Counted from the stretch's first letter, positions 1 through 11,200 are shown. The stretch is 64,000 nt of DNA from a cyanobacterium endosymbiont of Epithemia clementina EcSB (GCF_029919255.1 NZ_CP123991.1:2085833-2149832); one strand, 5' to 3'. The notes: a model not told the origin generated them from the letters alone. Made by a program: numbers and translations.

Positions 1-68
1 GCCCTATGTTCATCTTAAAAAATCAGTTAAAATCTAGGTGTCTACTAATAAACGACTCGACAAAGGTC

Positions 69-97
69 TTGACATTGAATACAATACCCCTTTAAAT
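69..97 (+). promoter_or_regulatory. Candidate sigma-70-type promoter for the exporter operon
   Basis: A perfect TTGACA at 69-74 is followed after 17 bases by TTAAAT (92-97), which matches TATAAT at 4 of 6 positions. It lies 27 bases upstream of the ATG of the permease gene. This is seen by eye only; AT-rich sequence makes chance matches common. Confidence 0.35.
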
Positions 98-123
98 CAT
101 GATTTATCATTCCGATTTCCATT

Positions 124-930
124 ATGAGCTTATCGGCACAAGCTAGCCCGAAATGGTTGCCTCTGAGGCAATATCTAGAGCTACTCCATATTTTAGTTGA
201 ACGCAATTTAAAAGGACGTTATCGAGGTTCGTTTTTAGGAGTCTATTGGTCGTTGCTCAACCCCTTGATCATGACAGGGCTTTATGCCGCAATTTTTGGG
301 ACGGCTTTTGCCAGATACTATAATAATTCTACCTTAAACTATGTTCTGGCAGCGTTTACAGGGCTGATTGTGATTAACTTTTTCTCGGCAGCTACCAATC
401 AGGCTCTAGGCAGTGTGGTAGGAAATGGGCCTTTGCTTAATAAAATCAGACTTCCTATCTCTATTTTTCCTGTCTCAATGATTGTGGCTAATATCTTTCA
501 ATTTGTGATGGGTCCATTACCCTTATTAGCAATAGTCACTTTACTAATTAACAAAAATCCTATTAATGTGGTGGCGTTAGTATTTCCCCTAATTGCTTTA
601 AGTCTAGTTTGTACGGGGGTCGGATTTTTAGTAAGTGCTTTATTTGTGTTCTTTCGAGATTTGCCTTATTTTTATGAGTTGATTTGTTTTGTACTTTGGA
701 TCAGCTCGCCCGTATTCTATCCGGCCGAAATCGTTCCCACTAAGGTGAAATCCTTTTTACTACTAAATCCCTTAATTCCTATTATTGAAAGTATTCGTCA
801 AATTTCTTTATCAGGGACTTTGCCTGATTTGATGTTAATTGGGCATTCATTTCTCAATGGAATTATTCTTTTAATGCTAGGGTGGACTTGTTTTCGTGCC
901 TGGCAAAACCAATTTATGGACTTGCTCTAG
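124..930 (+). CDS. ABC-2 type polysaccharide exporter permease (Wzm-like)
   Basis: Inner-membrane permease of an ABC exporter that moves lipid-linked O-antigen or capsule-type polysaccharide across the cytoplasmic membrane. The 268-residue protein begins with a short amphipathic cytoplasmic stretch, with a basic segment NLKGRYRGSFLG near residue 30 as in the ABC2_membrane/TagG-Wzm family. It then shows about six hydrophobic segments (roughly 39-60, 73-95, 115-140, 145-175, 180-205 and 235-258). Length is normal for the family. It overlaps nothing and is followed 7 bases later by its ATPase, so the two are surely co-transcribed. The exported glycan cannot be told from the sequence. In a symbiont its retention suggests surface polysaccharide is still made. 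Confidence 0.9.
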   Translation: MSLSAQASPKWLPLRQYLELLHILVERNLKGRYRGSFLGVYWSLLNPLIMTGLYAAIFGTAFARYYNNSTLNYVLAAFTGLIVINFFSAATNQALGSVVGNGPLLNKIRLPISIFPVSMIVANIFQFVMGPLPLLAIVTLLINKNPINVVALVFPLIALSLVCTGVGFLVSALFVFFRDLPYFYELICFVLWISSPVFYPAEIVPTKVKSFLLLNPLIPIIESIRQISLSGTLPDLMLIGHSFLNGIILLMLGWTCFRAWQNQFMDLL

Positions 931-937
931 AAATTAC

Positions 938-1702
938 ATGACGGAAGTGATTAGACTCGATCAAGTTTCTTTATCCCGCAGAACCCAAGAGGAGTTCTCT
1001 TATGATTTGAAGAGAACTGTTCTGTCTTTTTTAGAAGGGAAGTATCGCCAACCCTCAAGAAAGTTGATTCTCGACCAAATTAGCTTAACAGTGAAAGTGG
1101 GGGAAAAAGTTGGCATTATTGGAGCTAATGGTTCGGGGAAATCCACCTTGCTCAAAGTTATCTGTGGTATTTTACAGCCGTCTACAGGGCAGGTCAGAGT
1201 TAAGGGAGAAATTGCTCCCTTAATTGAATTAGGAGCAGGCTTTGATGCGGAATTATCCGTAACTGATAATGTCATTCTTTATGGGGTCATGTTAGGTTTC
1301 TCTCGCAAAAATATGAAGAAGCGGGTCGCATCCATTTTAAACTTTGCTGAGTTAGAGGAATATGCCTGGGCTCCTGTCAAAGCCCTTTCATCAGGAATGA
1401 CAGCTCGTTTGGGGTTTGCCATTGCTACTGATATTGAACCCGATGTGTTAATTCTTGATGAAGTCCTTTCAGTAGGAGATGAAAGCTTTAAGCACAAATG
1501 TCAAAGACGGATGGATAAATTATGGGGCCATCACACTACTATTTTGGTGGTTTCTCATGGATTGGAGTTTATTAAACAATCTTGTGATCGCGCTATTTGG
1601 TTAGATCGCGGTAAAATTCGCTTTGAGGGTGACACGGATGAGACAATTGATTGTTATCTAACGTCAGTTCAACAAAATCAAGAGATAGGATTATATCAAT
1701 AA
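938..1702 (+). CDS. ABC exporter ATP-binding protein (Wzt-like, short form)
   Basis: ATPase partner of the upstream permease, powering polysaccharide export at the cytoplasmic face. In the 254-residue protein the Walker A motif GANGSGKST is at residues 62-70, followed by the LSSGM signature, Walker B VLILDEV and the H-loop VVSHG. The ATG at 938 is chosen because it sits just after the permease stop and starts the usual MxxVIRLDxVS sequence; an in-frame ATG at 896 would overlap the permease by 35 bases. It lacks the C-terminal carbohydrate-binding extension of long Wzt proteins, so it is the short TagH/KpsT-like form that usually does not recognise a capped O-antigen terminus. The next gene begins 2 bases after its stop. 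Confidence 0.92.
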   Translation: MTEVIRLDQVSLSRRTQEEFSYDLKRTVLSFLEGKYRQPSRKLILDQISLTVKVGEKVGIIGANGSGKSTLLKVICGILQPSTGQVRVKGEIAPLIELGAGFDAELSVTDNVILYGVMLGFSRKNMKKRVASILNFAELEEYAWAPVKALSSGMTARLGFAIATDIEPDVLILDEVLSVGDESFKHKCQRRMDKLWGHHTTILVVSHGLEFIKQSCDRAIWLDRGKIRFEGDTDETIDCYLTSVQQNQEIGLYQ

Positions 1703-1704
1703 CT

Positions 1705-2637
1705 ATGAAAATATTAATCACTGGAGGCGCGGGTTATATTGGGTCGGTTCTGACCCCAACTTTATTGGCAAAAGGCTATGAAGTGACAGTTTTGGACAAT
1801 TTTATGTTCCGCCAAAATAGCCTGGCTGATTGTTGTCAATACGATACATTTAATATAGTCCGTGGCGATTGTCGTGATGAATCTACCATCAAGGAGTTGC
1901 TTCGGGAGACGGATGTTATCATTCCTTTAGCTGCATTGGTAGGTGCACCTCTGTGTGGTCGAGATCAGGTAGGAACCAAAACCATTAATTATGAAGCGGT
2001 TAAACTAATCTGTGACTTAGCAAGTCCAGAACAACGCATTTTGATGCCTGTTACTAATAGCGGTTATGGTATTGGGACATCAGGTAAGTATTGCACTGAA
2101 GAATCTCCTTTGCGTCCTATTTCTCTCTATGGCACCACCAAAGTGGATGCAGAAAAGACAGTTTTAGAGAGGGGAAATAGTATCACTTTTCGTTTAGCTA
2201 CAGTATTTGGGATGTCTCCTCGAATGCGAGTAGATCTCCTAGTTAATGATTTTGTTTACCGTGCTTTTTATGATCGTGCTGTAGTGATTTTCGAAGGGCA
2301 TTTTAAGCGAAATTATATTCATATTCGGGATGTGGCTAAGGTGTTTATCCATGGAATTGAAAATTTTGAGTCGATGAAAGGCAAATCCTACAATGTGGGA
2401 CTCGATGATGCTAACTTATCAAAGTTAGAGTTGTGCGCAGAAATCAAAAAATATATGCCCAAGTTTGTTTATTTAGAAGCTCCTATTGGGGAAGACCCTG
2501 ACAAACGAGATTATATCGTTTCCAATGCTCGGATTCTTAATACTGGATTTGAAACAGATTGGTCTTTAGGACGCGGGATTAAAGAGTTAATTAAAGGTTA
2601 TACAATTTTGCGAAACACTCTCTATTCTAACATTTAA
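1705..2637 (+). CDS. NAD-dependent epimerase/dehydratase (extended SDR)
   Basis: Nucleotide-sugar-modifying short-chain dehydrogenase of the extended family. The 310-residue protein starts MKILITGGAGYIGS with the GxxGxxG dinucleotide fold at residues 7-13. A catalytic YxxxK (SLYGTTK) lies in the middle after a serine-rich VTNSGYG segment. The ATG at 1705 is chosen because the Rossmann motif follows directly and the gap to the ATPase gene is 2 bases. Being third in an exporter operon it probably makes or modifies the sugar for the exported glycan; the exact substrate cannot be read from the sequence. The operon ends with a terminator hairpin at 2647. Confidence 0.88.
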   Translation: MKILITGGAGYIGSVLTPTLLAKGYEVTVLDNFMFRQNSLADCCQYDTFNIVRGDCRDESTIKELLRETDVIIPLAALVGAPLCGRDQVGTKTINYEAVKLICDLASPEQRILMPVTNSGYGIGTSGKYCTEESPLRPISLYGTTKVDAEKTVLERGNSITFRLATVFGMSPRMRVDLLVNDFVYRAFYDRAVVIFEGHFKRNYIHIRDVAKVFIHGIENFESMKGKSYNVGLDDANLSKLELCAEIKKYMPKFVYLEAPIGEDPDKRDYIVSNARILNTGFETDWSLGRGIKELIKGYTILRNTLYSNI

Positions 2638-2646
2638 AGCTTAAGC

Positions 2647-2671
2647 GGGAGTTATTATTAACTCCCTTTTT
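2647..2671 (+). terminator. Rho-independent terminator of the exporter operon
   Basis: Perfect 8-bp stem GGGAGTTA / TAACTCCC (2647-2654 and 2659-2666) with loop TTAT, followed directly by a run of T. It begins 9 bases after the epimerase stop. Confidence 0.85.
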
Positions 2672-3614
2672 CATTTTTTAAATCAAGCTAAAAGAGTATA
2701 AATAATCTTAATCAATAAATATTGTTTAAACTAAAAGTTATTAGTATTATTGGTTAATAATTTGAGATTATAATGAAGGGTATTCGCTGCTTAGATTACA
2801 TTGTGCGACTTCCGCGTTGTAATTTTTTCATTATTTTTTTAGTTATCTTCTTTTTAATTTATGAGTTTAAAATAGTTGAATAATTGTATAGCTTGATTAA
2901 AAGTTCTCTCATCTTTAGATTCAATAGAAACTTAAGCCCTAGTAATCATAAAAATGCAATATTCATCTTTGTGATTTTTAAAATAAGTGGTCGCTTAGAA
3001 ATATTATTAAAATGATCAATAGAAATACACAAGTATAATAATTGTTTTATAACCATTATTCTCATATTTTTTACTCAAAATTTAAGTCTTTATATAAAAC
3101 AAGAATAAATCTGAGCAAATAAAGCGATATTTATAAGTTACTTGATAAAAATATTTTCGCATTTAGCCAATATTTGGGATCGTTGACATAGTGGACTAAA
3201 AATATTTATTTATAGAGAAAAACTACTCATAATTCAATGGAAAAGTCATCGTCAGGCTCTATTGATATGGAGCACTCAAAATAAAATAGTTTCTGATAAT
3301 TTAGCAACGGCAAAAAATATTAATCACATTATCAATATTCTCTAAAATTAAACCAATATAGCTATTTCTATTCTTAATATCTGCTCATATTTAGAAACTA
3401 CGACTAGTCGATATTTGATTTTAAAGCGTCAATCACTAAGCAATGTTAGCAGTTTATTATAATGTTACTTTTTTAGCATTTAACTATAACGATAGAATAT
3501 TAGTATCAATCCAGATTTGATTGGGAATCGTAATGATTTTCGAGTTTTAATAGGGTCAACTTAAACAATGAAAAACCCTATCATCTATAGTTGAACCCCA
3601 ACATTTAGATTCAT
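2672..3614. other. Non-coding stretch, no recognisable gene
   Basis: About 940 bases of AT-rich DNA between the exporter operon terminator and the 3' end of pheT. Stops are dense in all frames and I recognise no protein remnant or RNA. Confidence 0.5.
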
Positions 3615-6053
3615 TTAACTCCGAAGTGTTACCTCAAATTTCTTCACTAAAGCGTTGCGAATTTTGTCGTGAACCGGTTCAACATCCTCATCAGTTAAAG
3701 TACGATTGTCTGCACGATAAACTAGAGTGAAGGCTAGACTCCGTTCTCCTTCAGGAACATTTTCACCTTGATATTGATCGAACAATTCAACCCCTGCAAG
3801 TAAATTCCCTCCTGCTTTGTTCATCACTTGAGTTAAGTCTGCAACGGAAACTTTTAAGGACGCAAAAAAGGCTAAATCTCGTTCCACTGCGGGATAGATA
3901 GAAAAGGGACTTAAAACAGGGTTTATCAACTCCTCTTGTCCCAACGTTTCTAACAACACGTTGAAATTCAGTGTGAAAGCATATACTGCATCAATCAAAT
4001 CTTTTTCTTGTCGTAATTGAGGATGCAATTGTCCGAAAATTCCTAATTGTTTTTTACCAACCCATAAAGATGCAGTCCGGCCAGGATGTAACCTTTCATC
4101 GCTATCATAGGGTTGGTAGATTACGTCTAACCCTAACCTGACAAAGACACTTTCGAGTATACCTTTTGCTTCATACCACCTCATGAGAACCGACTTTCCG
4201 CTGTTAATCCACCGTCCTTGAGGGAACATATCACCACCCATAATTCCCACAACTTCGTCAAATTCTCGATATTTTCCCTCAACTATACGGAAAGTTCGCC
4301 CAATTTCAAAAGCATTTAATGCACCATTTCCTTGAGACTGATTATAAGTAAATGCATCAATTAAACCATCAAGTAGATTGGTTCTTAACGCTGCATATTC
4401 AGCAAATAAGGGGTTAGTAATGATAATATCCGCTTTTTCTGGTTTAACTAATGAATATTGGACAACTTCCGTCAACCCTACCGCGCGCAACACTTCTCGA
4501 ACCTTACGTTGAACCTGATAGTCAAAAGAGAGTCCTCCAGGTTCGGTTTTATCAGGTAGTTCATCACAGAAATACTCGTAACCATACAGACGCGCTACCT
4601 CCTCGATTAAGTCAATCTCCCGTTTTAGATCCTGATACCGGTAGGAAGGAACCGAAACTTTCCAAACATTATTTCTGTCTTTGACGGGGGTTAAATCACA
4701 TCCTAGATTGACTAGAATACGTTCTACATCTATTGCTGTCACATTAGCCGTTGTACCATCTTTTTTAATTGGCCCTAAAATTTGATGTATCCGTTCTAAT
4801 CTTAGGAGAATGGATTCGGTTGACAAATCGGGGCGATTGTCTTCTATAACTTGAGTAACGGGGGTTCCTTCTGCTAACTTGGCAATTAGATCAATCGCAA
4901 GATTACACGCTATTTCTAACTCAGATTGATTAATTCCCCTTTCATATCTTGCAGAAGACTCGCTACGCAGACTCTGGCAACGAGAGGAACGACGAATTGT
5001 CAGCTGATCGAACAAAGCGGCTTCAAGGACAACATTTTGAGTAGTGTCGTCCACGTCGGTTTCGTATCCTCCCATAACTCCCGCTAAAGCAACAGGTTGA
5101 TCATTAGCAGCAATAACTAAATTAACAGATTTTAAATTTCTTTCTTGCTTATCTAGGGTTTTTAATGTTTCTTTTTCTGTTGCAAATCGTACCCTTAACG
5201 TTAACGGTGTTTTTTTTGCAACGGTTTCCAGTTTATCTCGATCAAATGCGTGGAGAGGCTGTCCCCATTCTAACAAAATTAAATTTGTTACATCCACTAC
5301 ATTATTAATGGGACGGATTCCTGCTACTTCAAGTCTGTTTTGCAACCATTTAGGAGACTGTGCAATTCTCACGTTTTCAATGACGGTTGCCATATATGCA
5401 GAACAAACATTTCCGTCTGATACCTGAACTTTGAGGGAATAGGAGGACTTTTTAGGGAAGGAAACTTTCGGAGATTCTGGCAAGTTTAATTCTTCACCTG
5501 TTAATGCTGCAACTTCCCGCGCAATTCCCACCATACTCAACGCATCTGCGCGGTTTGCAGTAGGACTAATATCAAGGATGACATCATCTAATCCTAACAA
5601 AGGACGAGCATCGGCTCCTAATTCTGGGGCATCATCCTCAAAAATATGGATTCCAGCGGATTTATTGGATAAACCAACTTCAGCAAGGGAACAGATCATC
5701 CCCTCAGACTTAACTCCTCGAAGTTTTGCGGGTTTAATTTTCAGGTCAATTTTGGGCAAATAAGTTCCTATGGTAGCCACAGGAACAATGCTATCAGATG
5801 CTACATTAGGTGCACCGCAGACAATATTTAAATAGGTTTCCCTACCAATATCTACTTTACAGATGCTTAATTTATCTGCGTTGGGATGGGGTTGGCAATC
5901 AATGATTTTGCCAATAACTACTCCATTTGCCCATTGACGACGATCTTCTATTTGATCGACCTCCAATCCTGCTGTGGTTAAAATATCTGCTAATGCTTCA
6001 GGAGAGAGGGTTATATTTACTAATTCCCTTAGCCAGTTGACCGAAATCTTCAT
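3615..6053 (-). CDS. pheT: Phenylalanyl-tRNA synthetase beta subunit
   Basis: Beta chain of the (alpha-beta)2 enzyme that charges tRNA-Phe in the cytoplasm. The 812-residue length is normal. In order it has the N-terminal EMAP-type tRNA-binding domain (about 40-150, [14 protein letters not shown]), B3/B4 with the core [29 protein letters not shown]5, the catalytic-like core, and a C-terminal FDX-ACB anticodon-binding domain ([14 protein letters not shown] onward). It is a single gene here; the alpha subunit pheS is not in the window, as is usual in cyanobacteria. Intact despite being flanked by 0.9 and 2.3 kb of decayed DNA, as expected for an essential gene. Confidence 0.97.
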   Translation of the reverse strand: MKISVNWLRELVNITLSPEALADILTTAGLEVDQIEDRRQWANGVVIGKIIDCQPHPNADKLSICKVDIGRETYLNIVCGAPNVASDSIVPVATIGTYLPKIDLKIKPAKLRGVKSEGMICSLAEVGLSNKSAGIHIFEDDAPELGADARPLLGLDDVILDISPTANRADALSMVGIAREVAALTGEELNLPESPKVSFPKKSSYSLKVQVSDGNVCSAYMATVIENVRIAQSPKWLQNRLEVAGIRPINNVVDVTNLILLEWGQPLHAFDRDKLETVAKKTPLTLRVRFATEKETLKTLDKQERNLKSVNLVIAANDQPVALAGVMGGYETDVDDTTQNVVLEAALFDQLTIRRSSRCQSLRSESSARYERGINQSELEIACNLAIDLIAKLAEGTPVTQVIEDNRPDLSTESILLRLERIHQILGPIKKDGTTANVTAIDVERILVNLGCDLTPVKDRNNVWKVSVPSYRYQDLKREIDLIEEVARLYGYEYFCDELPDKTEPGGLSFDYQVQRKVREVLRAVGLTEVVQYSLVKPEKADIIITNPLFAEYAALRTNLLDGLIDAFTYNQSQGNGALNAFEIGRTFRIVEGKYREFDEVVGIMGGDMFPQGRWINSGKSVLMRWYEAKGILESVFVRLGLDVIYQPYDSDERLHPGRTASLWVGKKQLGIFGQLHPQLRQEKDLIDAVYAFTLNFNVLLETLGQEELINPVLSPFSIYPAVERDLAFFASLKVSVADLTQVMNKAGGNLLAGVELFDQYQGENVPEGERSLAFTLVYRADNRTLTDEDVEPVHDKIRNALVKKFEVTLRS

Positions 6054-7199
6054 GGTGTTTTAATTTTATCTGTTGTCTACGATCGTGACCAGTTCTTAGT
6101 TTACCTTCTCTGTGGTCTATCTTGTAGTTAAAGAGATGATCGTTTATAACTGGGTGCATTTAATCTGAAAACACTTATTATTTTTAGTTATAAACACAAA
6201 TTAGTTTAAACTCATTCTCTTTTCTACTTCTAATAAGATTTCTTGTAGAAAAAGAATTATATTAGCTAATAGTAGCATATTTAATATCTGTACTTTTTGT
6301 TCAAGAGAAAATTATTTTTTAGTTTGCAGCGTATAATCCAGTGTGATTTCATCTACTTTAAGATTAGTTAAAAGATATTTTTTATATGTTTATAATTAGT
6401 TATTTTTACATGAAAATTAAATTTAATATTTATTTTTTTATTTTTAAATTAGAACAAGATACTTAACTTTAGTTAACAGTATTAAAGTCAGTATAATCCA
6501 AAGATCTGTGTAAATTATGTTTATGATGAATAGTCCGTAAAAAAATAACGTTGCTAAATATTATTGTCTTGATTTCTACGATGGGAAAAAGAAATATTCC
6601 TAGATGAATAAATTCTTTACCCGAGATAGTAGCTGAGAACAATTGGAGTTATTCGGTGGTAATGACTTTCAATCGAGTGGGCAAATGAGTATAATTCTAA
6701 TCAAATAACCAAAGATTATAATTTTGCTAACTCTATCGCCTTTGTGTTTTACCCTTTTCCAGGGTTATTTTAGGAAAAAAATAAAAAAATTGATTATATG
6801 ACACAATGTAAGGCGATGAAGTATAGAATGCTATTATTAAATTATCTAGATTACATATTCGCTGAAGTAATAACCGTTTCTATGAAACAGCAAGAAATAC
6901 TAATCTAAATTCTCAAAGACCGAATAATTGAACAACGAAGATTTAAAATTGCCAATAATACACAGATTCTTAACTGAATTTTAAGTAGGTAAGCTAAAAA
7001 TCTAAATAGTAACTGAAATAATGTAGAAGTTACAAGAAAACTGTTATTATTGATGTATAAACTATTTATTGGTAGCAAATTTTAAAGATCACTATTAAAA
7101 TTTTTTAGTCAATATTATGACTAAAAAAGCAAAACATGAAAAAATCTTCTGGTAACGAAAAATAATATTTTTTGTACAAAACTAAAAACTTACCAATTA
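6054..7199. other. Gene desert upstream of pheT
   Basis: About 1.1 kb of AT-rich sequence with stops in every frame. The first hundred bases must carry the pheT promoter. I see no recognisable protein remnant or RNA. Confidence 0.5.
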
Positions 7200-7515
7200 G
7201 CAAAAAAATTATTGGAATTATTTTCCTGTTCTTGTAGATTTAATAGTAAAACTATGATCTTACCGGACTGATGATGTGAAATTAACTAATGAAATGCTAA
7301 GTTAATAGACTTTAGAGTTGAAAATTGACAAAATTTATCATTTCATGAGTTCTGCTTTTAATACAGCTCAATTTATTATTGATATCTTTTCCTGTTCTTT
7401 GGTCAAAATAGTCAATAATCTCTCTAATCTAACGCCTGATTATACCATAGTTTTTTTAGATTAGTTAGCAAATTTAAATAATCCTAATACCTAGTCTTAG
7501 GTTACCTCAAAAATA
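7200..7515 (+). pseudogene. Degenerate member of a duplicated unknown gene, copy 1
   Basis: The segment around 7321-7450 aligns without gaps, by eye at roughly two thirds identity, to 39211-39338. The similarity resumes at the phrase CCTAATACCTAG near 7482, which resembles CCTGATACCTAAT near 39393. Translated in one frame both copies read alike (KIDKIYHFMSSAFN here, KVNRAYKFINSPFN there), suggesting a once protein-coding ancestor on the plus strand. The family is not recognised. Several stops interrupt the frame. Confidence 0.4.
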
Positions 7516-7903
7516 TTATAAATATATCTTTTAATCGGTATATATATGAAAAAAAATTAAGTTCAATACATTTGTTTTGATTCTATTTTCTGCTTTTTAA
7601 AAAATCTTCTTTACTTGTATGTCAAACACATTCTCTTTTATTTAACCCTGACAAGATTTTTTATTTGTGACTAGTACTTTTAAGCTCTTGAGCCTCTCAT
7701 TTAAAAATTTTCCTTCGATTATCTATCTTGAGTATCAACTTGTTACATCATACGAAATTTATTTGCTACTGTAGCAATGACCTTACTGTAAGGTGGTAAT
7801 TTACTTACAAAGTTTTGTAATTATATCAGTATTTTAACCATGATGCGTAGTGTTATACTTCAGCCTGTGGTATTAATTGATGAACAACATTCTTATGGGG
7901 TTT

Positions 7904-7968
7904 TCAAAAAAATATACTAATCTCTAAACGTTTGGGTTAAACCTTTAGAGATTAGTATATTTTTTTGA
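7904..7968. repeat. Long perfect inverted repeat (25-bp arms)
   Basis: Arms 7904-7928 and 7944-7968 are perfect reverse complements, with a 15-base loop. The inner stem contains TACTAATCTCTAAA. The second arm runs into a T-rich tract, so it could act as a terminator on either strand. No live gene is adjacent. Confidence 0.85.
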
Positions 7969-8124
7969 TTTTTTTTGTTTCTATAATTCCTACAGTAACT
8001 TCTTTATCTAAATCTACTAACACTACAGAATAAATTCTTTCTACCTTAAAAACATAAATTTTAGTTCACTGATATCAGATGTTACTGTTACCCTGATTAT
8101 AGTAAATTACTACAATAATCTTAC

Positions 8125-8175
8125 TATTTTTTCAAAGAACAATCATATTTAATATGATTGTTCTTTGAAAAAATA
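8125..8175. repeat. Long perfect palindrome (25-bp arms, 1-base centre)
   Basis: Arms 8125-8149 and 8151-8175 are perfectly complementary around a single T. The core is CAAAGAACAATCATATT. It lies 157 bases from the previous hairpin, and the sequences are unrelated. Confidence 0.85.
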
Positions 8176-8339
8176 AACTTAAAAATGGATGTGGCAATAC
8201 GTTTCAATCAGAGGAAATTTTAGGTTTAAACTGTCAAGTACAGTCCCCTGTTCAGCAATAGAGTAAACTTGTGATTGGCAGCAATTACTTACTATTAAGA
8301 GCATGGTTGTAATCTTATTCAAGATAAGAGTTTATCTAA

Positions 8340-8692
8340 CTAGTAGATATTCACAAAAAAATAAAAGTAGCGACACTTTCTAAACTTTTTTTCTTGATTA
8401 TAAGTCTCAGTAGAGGGAGATATAACTTCAACAATGAACAGAGGATTAACAATTTTATCATTGCGATCACCATTGGAATCTGGGAAGTTGTTGACAACAA
8501 TCAAATCAACATAAGTCCCACATTGATATTCCTCAATCCAAACTCGCAAATCACTATTGTATAAACGAAAATCTATATCTCTAAGCAAAAATATTAAATA
8601 AATCAATGAAGTTTAGCGATAACACTATGTGCTTCTGAACGTTCCTCAACGAGGATAATCTCTCCATCATAGCGTTCTAGACTGTTTTCTAT
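8340..8692 (-). pseudogene. Uma2-family (DUF820) nuclease-like pseudogene
   Basis: The larger part (8340-8606) reads like the middle of a Uma2 protein: FRLYNSDLRVWIEE, then GTYVDLIVV and NPLFIVEVISPSTE, a typical restriction-endonuclease-like DUF820 core. Upstream, in a different frame, is the family's N-terminal part (ERYDGEIILVEERSEAHSVIAKL, 8690 downward). The frames are separated by a stop/frameshift near 8607. The C-terminal third is missing. Uma2 genes are multicopy and expendable in free-living cyanobacteria. Confidence 0.75.
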
Positions 8693-8862
8693 CGTTATCT
8701 GATACTCGATCTAAGATTAAGACAAGTTATTGTTAAATCTGGAAAACTAGTTTGGACACAAACCACCATAAGATTTCTTGAATAATGACATCTAAAACCA
8801 TTATCATTCTCATAATTAAGAATTACCAGTTAAGCAAACCAGATTATCCAGGAGAAACATTA

Positions 8863-9308
8863 ATGGTTCACCAAAGACATCAATTGTCAGTGATTGGTTG
8901 GCGTCAGCAAATAGCATTAACAGAACTGAGAATTAGGGAAATTAAGGCAAAAATTGGGACAGGAACGTGAGTGTCTGCCCTTCAAGCTTTTGCTATCGAA
9001 ATTTTTACTCAAAATTAAAAAGAAATGGTTTGATTCAAGGTCCATTCCTATCAACGGGATACGAAATAAACTATCAGTGCTGAAGCTCGGTTGAAATGTT
9101 AGAACATAGAAAAGTCAGAAGTTCGACAAGACATCCTCAATCACGGGTCGTAATTGAGACAGTAGTGAAATTGGGGGATTAGCAATGGCTCATTGAACTA
9201 ACCTTAACTAATCGAGATGTGATTGGTTTTTGGATGCTATTGGGCTGTCAAGCAATGTGAGAAAGCCTTATGGTGAACGCAGGAAAATCATTTATGCAAA
9301 GTTTCTGA
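8863..9308 (+). pseudogene. Retropepsin-like (RimB-type, DUF785) protease pseudogene
   Basis: Pieces in several frames reconstruct an ATP-dependent zinc protease/retropepsin-like protein. They are LSVIGWRQQIALTELRIREIKAKI, then SALQAFAIEIF, then HRKVRSSTRHPQSRVVIETVV, then QWLIELTLTNRDVIGFWMLLG, then [11 protein letters not shown] and a stop. The ATG at 8863 has a purine-rich GGAGAAA 12 bases upstream. The family's catalytic D-T-G-A is here G-T-G-T, so the catalytic Asp is gone, and frameshifts and a TGA follow straight after. In free-living relatives this gene commonly precedes rimK, which follows here 10 bases later. Clearly non-functional. Confidence 0.85.
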
Positions 9309-9318
9309 GGAAAACAAT

Positions 9319-10224
9319 ATGAGAATAGCTATTTTATCTCAAGATGCCTCTCTTTATTCTACCAAGCGTCTTGTAGAAGCTGGAGAAGAACGGGGACATG
9401 AAATGCGTGTTGTTAATTACCTACGTTGTTACATGAACATTGCATCTCAAAAACCTTCAGTAGTTTATCAAGGTCAACCTCTGGAAAACTTTGACGCAAT
9501 TATTCCCCGCATTGGTGCATCAAGGACATTCTATGGAACTGCAGTGGTAAGACAGTTTGAGATAATGGGAGTTTTTAGTGCCAACGAATCCCAGTCCATT
9601 GCTCGCTCTAGGGACAAACTCCGTTGCTTACAAATTCTTGCCCGTGAAGGAGTTAGATTACCTGTTACGGGCTTCGCTCATGCTACCACAGATGTTGACG
9701 GCTTAATTGAAATTGTCGGCGGTGTACCTTTGGTGGTTAAATTGCTGGAAGGAACCCAAGGAATTGGCGTGGTATTGGCTGAAACTTACCAAGCTGCTAA
9801 GTCAGTTATTGAAGCGTTCCGGAAATTGGATGCCAATATTTTAGTACAAGAATTTATTGAAGAGGCTGGGGGCGCAGATACTCGCTGTTTGGTTATCGCG
9901 GACAAAGTAGTTGCCTCGATGAAACGACAAGGCGCAGACGGGGAATTTCGCTCAAACCTACACCGAGGAGGGAAGGCCGAGAAAATTAAGTTAACCCCAG
10001 AAGAACGAGGTACTGCTGTACGGTCTGCTAAGGCAATGGGGTTGAGAATTGCTGGAGTAGATATGATTAGTTCTAATCGGGGTCCGGTGGTAATGGAAGT
10101 CAATTCTTCCCCAGGGTTAGAAGGAATTGAAAAGACAACAGAGATAGACGTAGCAGGAAAGATTATAGAATTTTTGGCAAAAAATACCACCTCGGGAAAA
10201 AACCGTGGTCGCATTCAATATTAA
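9319..10224 (+). CDS. rimK: RimK-family alpha-L-glutamate ligase (ATP-grasp)
   Basis: ATP-grasp ligase; family members add glutamate to the C-terminus of ribosomal protein S6 or make poly-alpha-glutamate. The 301-residue protein is full length. The N-terminal domain has [18 protein letters not shown]. The ATP-binding lid has [11 protein letters not shown] near residue 147. The metal-binding strand [14 protein letters not shown] lies near residue 258. The ATG at 9319 follows TGAGGA at suitable distance. The next gene overlaps its end. The upstream protease-like partner is dead, so this ligase has outlived its usual companion. Confidence 0.93.
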   Translation: MRIAILSQDASLYSTKRLVEAGEERGHEMRVVNYLRCYMNIASQKPSVVYQGQPLENFDAIIPRIGASRTFYGTAVVRQFEIMGVFSANESQSIARSRDKLRCLQILAREGVRLPVTGFAHATTDVDGLIEIVGGVPLVVKLLEGTQGIGVVLAETYQAAKSVIEAFRKLDANILVQEFIEEAGGADTRCLVIADKVVASMKRQGADGEFRSNLHRGGKAEKIKLTPEERGTAVRSAKAMGLRIAGVDMISSNRGPVVMEVNSSPGLEGIEKTTEIDVAGKIIEFLAKNTTSGKNRGRIQY

Positions 10225-11200
10225 GAGGTCAAGATTGACAGAAAATTTGGAGTCAGAATTCATTGAAATTGCAGGAGAGACGATCGCACCGGGAGAATGT
10301 CGTCGTTTAGAACTTCCTATTGCACGCTTACCTACCCAAACCTGGGTTTCTCTCCCTATTACAGTAATCAATGGCTTAAACTCAGGACCCAAACTTTGGC
10401 TCAGTGCGGCTATTCATGGGGATGAACTCAATGGGGTAGAAATTATCCGTCAGGTGGTTAAAAATGTTGAGCCACAACTATTACACGGCACCTTAATTGC
10501 TGTACCTATTGTTAATGTCTTCGGTCTGATTGGACAATCCCGATATTTACCCGACAGAAGAGATCTAAATCGCTCATTTCCCGGATCTAAAAGTGGTTCT
10601 CTTGCTTCACGCTTGGCATACCTATTTATGAAAGAGATTGTTAGCCACAGCACATACGGTATCGACTTACATACGGCTTCTATGCATAGGACTAATCTCC
10701 CTCAGATTCGCGCTAACCTTCAAGATTCAGAAACGCGTCGCTGCGCCCAGGCATTTGGCGCACCCCTACTTGTACATGCGATGACTCGTGATGGTTCCCT
10801 AAGACAAGCAGCGACGAAAAGAGGTATTCCGATACTACTTTACGAAGGGGGTGAAGCTTTACGATTTGATGTAGAGGCTATTCGAATGGGAGTCGAAGGA
10901 ATTGAGCGAGTTATGGAGTATTTAGAAATGTATCAGTTTTCTCCGGAACGAATGCCAGTCATATCAATAGAAGTAGATAAATCTAAGTGGATACGAGCAT
11001 CCCGTAGTGGAATTTTTCGCTTAGAGGTAGGGTTAGGAGAAAAAGTCCTGAAAAAGCAGAAGCTGGGAATTATTGCCGACGCTTTCGGTGAAAGTAGCAT
11101 CAAGATTCGTGCCAGTGTTAATGGGATCGTGATTGGATATACTCAAAATCCTTTGGTTAGTCAGGGTGATGGAATTATTCATTTAGCTATCCTTAACTGA
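10205..11200 (+). CDS. Succinylglutamate desuccinylase/aspartoacylase-family protein (M14-like)
   Basis: Zinc-dependent acylase/carboxypeptidase-like protein of 331 residues. The zinc site is visible: [11 protein letters not shown] gives the HxxE pair and DLHTAS the later His. A C-terminal beta domain follows ([18 protein letters not shown]). The GTG at 10205 overlaps rimK by 20 bases, so the two are translationally coupled; a TTG at 10235 is an alternative start. The fixed pairing with rimK suggests it hydrolyses or trims glutamyl products of the ligase; this is inference from context. A non-overlapping DUF2993 gene follows 50 bases later. Confidence 0.88.
   Translation: MVAFNIKRSRLTENLESEFIEIAGETIAPGECRRLELPIARLPTQTWVSLPITVINGLNSGPKLWLSAAIHGDELNGVEIIRQVVKNVEPQLLHGTLIAVPIVNVFGLIGQSRYLPDRRDLNRSFPGSKSGSLASRLAYLFMKEIVSHSTYGIDLHTASMHRTNLPQIRANLQDSETRRCAQAFGAPLLVHAMTRDGSLRQAATKRGIPILLYEGGEALRFDVEAIRMGVEGIERVMEYLEMYQFSPERMPVISIEVDKSKWIRASRSGIFRLEVGLGEKVLKKQKLGIIADAFGESSIKIRASVNGIVIGYTQNPLVSQGDGIIHLAILN

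Noticed and set aside
1000-1275. Minus-strand open frame of 91 codons
   Set aside because: Lies wholly antisense to the exporter ATPase gene and shows no family features; a shadow of the real frame.
7904-8175. Paired long hairpins considered as a CRISPR array or attachment site
   Set aside because: The two hairpins differ in sequence, there is no repeat-spacer periodicity, and no cas gene or integrase is nearby.
9786-10392. Two minus-strand open frames opposite rimK and the M14 gene
   Set aside because: Proline/serine-rich translations typical of antisense frames; the plus-strand genes are complete and conserved.
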